Assembly (NCBI RefSeq): GCF_001540865.1
Contig: NC_033644.1
Location: forward strand, 6,945,895 to 7,009,894
Direction of reading: 5' to 3'
Length of the DNA stretch: 64,000 nt
Source: Ananas comosus
Lineage: Eukaryota; Streptophyta; Magnoliopsida; Poales; Bromeliaceae
Shown here one piece after another: positions 59,701-64,000 of this stretch. The notes under the pieces were generated by a model. That model was given only the letters and a program-made list of their open reading frames with translations, was not told the origin of the DNA and did not search any database. The stretch's first letter is position 1, and each line of letters begins with the position of its first letter. The position numbers and the translations under genes were made by a program.

Positions 59701-61230
59701 AATACACTTAAAAACCTTTAGGGCCTGCTTGTTTCACGGTTTATAATATTCAGATAATCCTCTATATTTTCTATTGAAAATATTTAAATCATTGTCATTC
59801 AACTCAAGTTGAATAGTTGTAAAAGGCGTTAGTGAAGTAGCTGAATTATTGTAGACTACTAGGTTGTAGAAATATTAAATTATCATGGGTCCACCTCTCA
59901 TCCAAGTGGATTGGTAAGTTAGTAACATATTTGCCATTCCTAATATAAAATATACAATATGTTTGGAATATTACAAATCTTGAACCAAACGGCCCCTTAT
60001 TGTAATTATCTAGCAACTATTCCATGCTTGCTTTTGGTTATGTATATTTAAGCTAGAAGATGGCTGTTGCTAGCAGATTTCTTTTTCATGGAACAATACT
60101 TTTTAGGGTTCGGGTCAAACAAAATCGATCTCCTGTTGTGTGTCTTTTGAATCCGCATATTTCTCCCTCATGATCAATACCCACTTAGTGCGTTTAAGAC
60201 AGTTCTTATTGGTAGTTTTGATGTGGCTTGCTTGGTCAAATGAGTTGAGGGAATTTCTCTGTTTATCCTTAATGGAGCCCTGTGCTGCTTTCCTAGAAAG
60301 AGTCCCTTTAAGATGTATCCAAATGTTTATTGTGTTTATGACTTGTCCTTTAAGAACTCCAGTCTTCCTTTACTTCATTCGTCTGAAAAATGTCATTGCA
60401 GGTAGTTGGAGTTACCGGATTTATCCTGACAAAGCTAGATGGTTCTGCTCGAGGTGGCTGCGTGGTATGCTTGCATTTCTTCTTGTGGTTTTGTTCGGCA
60501 AATATATTTGTCATAAAAGACGTTGTATGGTATGTGGGTGATCCACCTGCTGCAATATTGAATGTGCAGTATGCGGATGCATATGCGGGCATATATGCGA
60601 TTGTTGTTTAGAAGCATTAAAAATTTAAAACATGCTCATATAATTTCAGAAGATTTATAATTGTTTCTTAAAGTTAGAAATAAATAGCAGCACTAAAGAT
60701 TAGCTAAAAATGCATGATGAATAATGATTTCTTACGAAGTGGTTATTCACAATACTTAGTAATCCAAGAAATCAGCATAATTATCTACGCAAATATTAAT
60801 ACCGATTGTAAAAGTATATGTCGACATTTAGATGTGTAATCATTATATGTTGATTTCTTCTTTTCTTCTCTGAACGGCTTAGGTTTGATATCAAATGAGT
60901 ACCGGATTTGAATATCGCTATAATCTGATCCAATATCTAATCACAAATTATATGGACTTGCGAATAATATACTGGACATGTTGTCACGTATGCAGACCAC
61001 TGCATATTGGCTACCTAGACAATGTGCGGTGCTGTTCATTGTCCGCACCGCATATGCGGCTGCGAACAATACATAACTGTTCAAACGGTGATAATCTCAC
61101 GTCAATTTTATTGCAGGTGAGTGTGGTAGATGAGCTCGGTATACCAGTAAAGTTTGTAGGTGTTGGTGAGGGGGTGGACGACCTTCAACCCTTCGATGCC
61201 GAGGCCTTCGTTAACGCCATTTTCCCTTGA
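52785..61230 (+). CDS. CPFTSY: Chloroplast signal recognition particle receptor cpFtsY
   Basis: Eleven exons: 52785-53117, 53206-53310, 56375-56448, 56557-56615, 57045-57082, 57658-57778, 57893-57961, 58042-58124, 58742-58810, 60402-60464, 61117-61230. All introns are GT-AG and phases join to 375 residues (Arabidopsis about 366). Residues 1 to about 50 form an Ala/Ser/Pro-rich chloroplast transit peptide. The NG domain carries G1 GVNGGGKTT (180-188), DTFRAAASEQ (210-219), G3 DTSGR (263-267) and G4 TKLDG (327-331), ending in FVNAIFP. Family knowledge: this SRP-type GTPase on thylakoids and in stroma pairs with cpSRP54 to insert light-harvesting proteins via ALB3. No key residue is missing. Introns 2 and 9 are swollen by mobile DNA. 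Confidence 0.96.
53440..55965. repeat. Tandem LTR-end/primer-binding-site modules in cpFtsY intron 2
   Basis: The module TCAATCTTTCTAGTAACATG followed by GTATCAGAGCTAGTCCTA (that is, an LTR 3' end next to a TGGTATCAGAGC-like site) occurs at about 53511, 54291, 55212, 55672 and 55936. A partner word, ACCTTTCAAGGAGCAAAAAT then CAAACTCCTAGTTTC, occurs at 54098, 54911, 55481 and 55750. Unit spacing is irregular (about 780, 920, 460 and 264 bp). No coding sequence. Confidence 0.7.
54572..54897. mobile_element. GC-rich MITE inserted in the intron-2 array
   Basis: Left end GGTTTTAAGTGCCCGTCGGC and right end in reverse complement GGATTTAAGTGTCGTGGCAT are imperfect inverted repeats. The interior has CGGCACG words. 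It interrupts the second array unit: ATTTATGCC lies on both sides. Confidence 0.55.
56656..56716. repeat. (TA)n microsatellite in cpFtsY intron 4
   Basis: Pure TA run just 41 bases after the donor site of the exon encoding the G1 motif. Confidence 0.95.
58879..59671. mobile_element. hAT-like non-autonomous element in cpFtsY intron 9
   Basis: Ends TAGGGGTATAAATGG and, in reverse complement, TAGGGGTGAAAGTGG. Flanked by ATAGCATT (58871-58878) and ATAGCCTT (59672-59679), an 8-bp target duplication with one change, as expected for hAT. The inside is rich in GAATCCGAAT words. No transposase. Confidence 0.75.
59721..59996. mobile_element. Tourist-like MITE in cpFtsY intron 9
   Basis: Ends GGGCCTGCTTGTTTCACGG and, in reverse complement, GGGGCCGTTTGGTTCAAG. 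Flanked by TTA at 59718-59720 and 59997-59999. 276 bp, noncoding, 50 bases from the hAT-like element. Confidence 0.6.
60520..61090. repeat. GCATATGCGG-word sequence in cpFtsY intron 10
   Basis: Words such as GCGGATGCATATGCGGGCAT (near 60573) and CCGCACCGCATATGCGGCTG (near 61040) suggest two ends of a degraded hAT-like element similar in type to 58879-59671. Borders were not resolved. Confidence 0.35.
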
Positions 61231-61690
61231 GAGTTGTTCAAACCATTACAATGACTAATCTTGTACAGTTTGTGTCGCTTTTTTGTTCGCCTTTTGGACA
61301 ATGTTATGCAAAATTTTGGTTCATTCAATCTAAAATTCATCAACATATTGCTTCCAGGATGGAAAGGCTTGCATGCTGCTTCATTGTTTATTTCTTGCAA
61401 TATATAAAACCTGAGAATTCTTAGCTTTTTATTTTTATTTTTTTTAAAAAAGTATGTTTTGCGTCTTTTCTGGTTCTACACTATACCATACATGAAAGTA
61501 TGTCTTGTATTCTATACTAATCTTTACACTCTCTAAGCAGTTTTACGCTACTTGTAACTTAGTTCTAAACCACTAACAAATTAGCATTTCCACACTATGC
61601 TTCTTTGAAGTGAGCAATAATGCTGCACGGCCAAGCTAAATGGGTCACAATCATGTTAAATGGCCAAGCTCAGCATGCAATTATTGGGAC
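61231..61690 (+). other. 3' region of cpFtsY
   Basis: AT-rich transcript tail and intergenic sequence. No canonical AATAAA was chosen with confidence; ATATAAAA near 61402 is one candidate. Confidence 0.35.
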
Positions 61691-61966
61691 ATTTTGTGGG
61701 CATCGTCCCCAAACAAGTTGTTTGGGGACGGTGCCCATGGGCGTCGCTTGGTGTGCGGTCGCCCACTGTGACCCTCGGAAACAAAAAAAAAAAAGAAAAA
61801 GAGAAAAAAACATTTGTGGGCTCCAATTTTTTAGAGAGAAAGAAGTAGGTGAGAGAAAGGAGCGGCCGTGATGGGGCGGCTGCGATGGGCGCCCCCACAC
61901 CATGCGGCACCCCTCAGCTCCGTCCCCAAACCCCAAACAAGTTTGGGGACAGATGCCCACAAAATT
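61691..61966. mobile_element. Inverted-repeat element between cpFtsY and the epimerase gene
   Basis: Left end TTTTGTGGGCATCGTCCCCA and the inverse of the right end TTTTGTGGGCATCTGTCCCC form a terminal inverted repeat of about 27 bases continuing into AAACAAGTT. The inside has a poly(A)/GAAAAAG tract and GC-rich flanks. 276 bp, noncoding. Confidence 0.6.
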
Positions 61967-62457
61967 TGTCCACCAAAGTATTAATGGTAATATATCCCGT
62001 GAGCCACAAGGCCCAAGACCCAAAGATGAATAAATAATTCAACAAAATCTATACTCAACCTAAGTCCTACATCATATAGGCCACCACATTACAACAGAGA
62101 AGAGTTTACAAACATGAATACGGAATGGATTTTATTGGCAAGCAGGGATGAATCATGAAGTGGCAGTCATGATTTGCGAAACCGACGAGGATGTCCAACT
62201 GTAAATCACATAATTTGTAAACTATTGCAAGATTTGTTAGTAAGCACAACATTACTCCTAATAAAAATGCCATTTAGGGAAATGATATACCGCCTTCGGC
62301 GAAACTTTACTGCTTATAACACACAAGAGTACATGATAAACCTCACAAGCATTATATTATTCACAAAAACTAGATAATTATAGATTATCTTCAAATTAAA
62401 TAAGATCATCATAGGCTTTGCCATTATCTCGAGTAAGAATGAAGTTGCCGGACTCTT
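61967..62457 (-). other. 3' flank of the epimerase gene
   Basis: Probably includes the 3' untranslated region of the minus-strand epimerase. No other gene seen. Confidence 0.4.
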
Positions 62458-63059
62458 TCAAGGCTGGGAGCGGTAACCGTATGGATTCTTGCTAGCCCAA
62501 TTCCACTGATCTCTGCACATTTCTTCTATGCCGTACTTTGCTCTGCAATCAGATATTCCGCTTCAATAATAATAGCATTGCTCGATCAAAACAAATCACT
62601 TTACCAGTCTCAAGAAGTAAATTTTCTCATGTATACTGAATGTTTTGATCCTTTTAGACAACCTTCAATCTCCATAGAATTGTATTATGGTAGTGTACAA
62701 AGTTGCAGTCAATATTAGGAGAAGAAAGAGTACCTCCAACCAAGTTCCTTTTGAGCCTTTTCAGTGGATGCATAGACAGCAGTGGCATCACCAGGTCTCC
62801 TTGGGCATAATTTGACGGGAATTTTCTGCGAGTTATATTAATGATGGGAAAAAAAAAAGAAGTTGTATTAATTTTCAACATCTAGAACAGGAGAAACACT
62901 TGCATTGTTGACTAACCTTCCCAGATGCCTTCTCAAATGCTGCAACCATTTCAAGCACAGATGTGCCACATCCTGTCCCCAAATTGTAGGCAGCACAACC
63001 TAAACAAAATAAAAAAGCTTTAAGTTGATAATGGAATGTGCATGTGTGTCAATGTGTGC

Positions 63060-63095
<36 letters not shown>

Positions 63096-64000
63096 AATAT
63101 CTTCAGTGGCGAAAAGTTTCCGCAGGGCTGCTATATGACCGTCAGCTAAGTCCATGACGTGTATGTAGTCTCGAATCTGATTGGGGAAGAATCACAGGCA
63201 GATAAATTTAAAGCCATACTAATTTTTCCACTTAAACATACATTATTATAGAAATAGTAGGAAACTTAGTTGCGAGAGAGTTTGTCTTAAGATATTATTT
63301 CCCCTAATTCAGAAGCAAAAGCATCATATACTGGGATACAGCTAAATGAAAAGGTATGAACTAATATTCATGAATGGTAGAATTAACGTGTCAAATGTAG
63401 TTATTTTCTGGCCGAAGCAATGTTGTTAATTCCAAGAAAAATGAGGAAAACAATTAGTAAACAAGAATACTTGAATTATACAAAATAACAGAGTCAACAG
63501 TTGCCTTTAGCTTCTAATCAGACATGGCAGTAAAATAACTATCTATAGCGAAGTAAAAATTTCGAAGACGAACATGTTAAGAATAAGTAATTGACAATAA
63601 ACATGTTCGAGTATATACACAATCTTGGCATATTAATGGTGCTAAATTATGACTTCTAAAAGCTGTTCCAATGGCCATTCAGTCACCACTAAAAGGGGCG
63701 GGCGCTGGGAAGAAAAGGGTTAGAATTGCTGATAACAGACACTAGAACCCACACGGCACATGCTAATTCAGGCTCAACCAAGACAGTGCAGGATTTTCAT
63801 GAGAAAGTAACTACAACCTATGATACTAGACAGCTAGAAGTAATATAGTAAACAAAAGTAACAAGTAGATATCTAAATCTTTACTTACCGCGCTACCATC
63901 CTTTGTTGGGTAATCTTTGCCATACACATTCAACTCAGGCAGCCTACCAACAGCAACTTGCTGGATGTAAGGCATCAAATTATTCGGAATACCCTTCGGA
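62458..64000 (-). CDS. UGE: UDP-glucose 4-epimerase, C-terminal part (5' end outside the window)
   Basis: Minus strand, five exons in transcript order: 64000-63889 (continues beyond the edge), 63176-63095, 62999-62917, 62825-62734 and 62542-62458. Splice sites are GT-AG on that strand and phases join. The visible 150 residues read [20 protein letters not shown], then [50 protein letters not shown] and [20 protein letters not shown], unmistakable for plant UGE. The enzyme is an extended SDR that interconverts UDP-glucose and UDP-galactose with bound NAD, feeding cell-wall and galactolipid synthesis. The NAD-binding motif and catalytic Ser/Tyr/Lys lie in the missing part. Confidence 0.95.
63064..63093. 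repeat. (GA)n microsatellite at an epimerase splice donor
   Basis: A pure AG run begins immediately beyond the GT donor of the exon ending at 63095 (in minus-strand reading a CT run right after GTC). Length changes here could affect splicing. Confidence 0.85.

Overview
This window is plant nuclear DNA, most likely from a monocot. Genes have many GT-AG introns, first exons are very GC-rich beside AT-rich introns and intergenic DNA, there is no operon-like packing, and every gene has a clear land-plant counterpart. A non-grass commelinid such as a pineapple relative would fit, but that is a guess.

Four ordinary genes were reconstructed exon by exon. (1) 3962-11504, plus: a 396-residue membrane-anchored RING-H2 E3 ubiquitin ligase, five exons. 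(2) 20742-25512, plus: the 69-residue V-ATPase subunit e, three exons. (3) 52785-61230, plus: the 375-residue chloroplast SRP receptor cpFtsY, eleven exons. (4) 62458 to the right edge, minus: the last five exons of a UDP-glucose 4-epimerase whose 5' part lies outside. They share no pathway; they are housekeeping neighbours separated by transposons.

Between 28.25 and 41.52 kb lies a recent tandem duplication of about 4.8 kb. Each copy carries an intact C2-domain gene (BON1-associated-protein-like, minus; 28252-28800 and 36669-37211) and, on the other strand, a 91-codon frame resembling the N-terminus of COR27/COR28 cold- and clock-regulated proteins (34674-34949 and 40277-40552) with evening-element motifs and a TATA box upstream. 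Copy A is interrupted by a 2.74-kb Mutator-like element with arms of about 950-1000 bp. The arms hold captured gene pieces, one like an ANKRD13-type ankyrin protein, and a perfect 72-bp palindrome. Copy B keeps the empty insertion site. A third, 0.8-kb block between the copies (35864-36666) repeats copy-B sequence with many one-base losses and may be an assembly artefact.

The rest is mobile DNA, much of it with readable ends. There is a 1.94-kb Mutator-like element with a perfect 9-bp target duplication (1459-3397). There are two minus-strand Helitron candidates (17002-18602, 48575-49973), one splitting a short element exactly at an AT dinucleotide. There is a gag-bearing miniature Copia element (41760-43747), a 1987-bp solo LTR with GATAT target duplications (43961-45947), and a 514-bp solo LTR nested in a MITE (51371-51884). 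A cluster of (TA)n-flanked Micron-like MITEs fills 46.6-52.1 kb. hAT-like and Tourist-like elements sit in cpFtsY intron 9, and cpFtsY intron 2 is built from repeated LTR-end/primer-binding-site modules. No tRNA, rRNA or CRISPR array was recognised.
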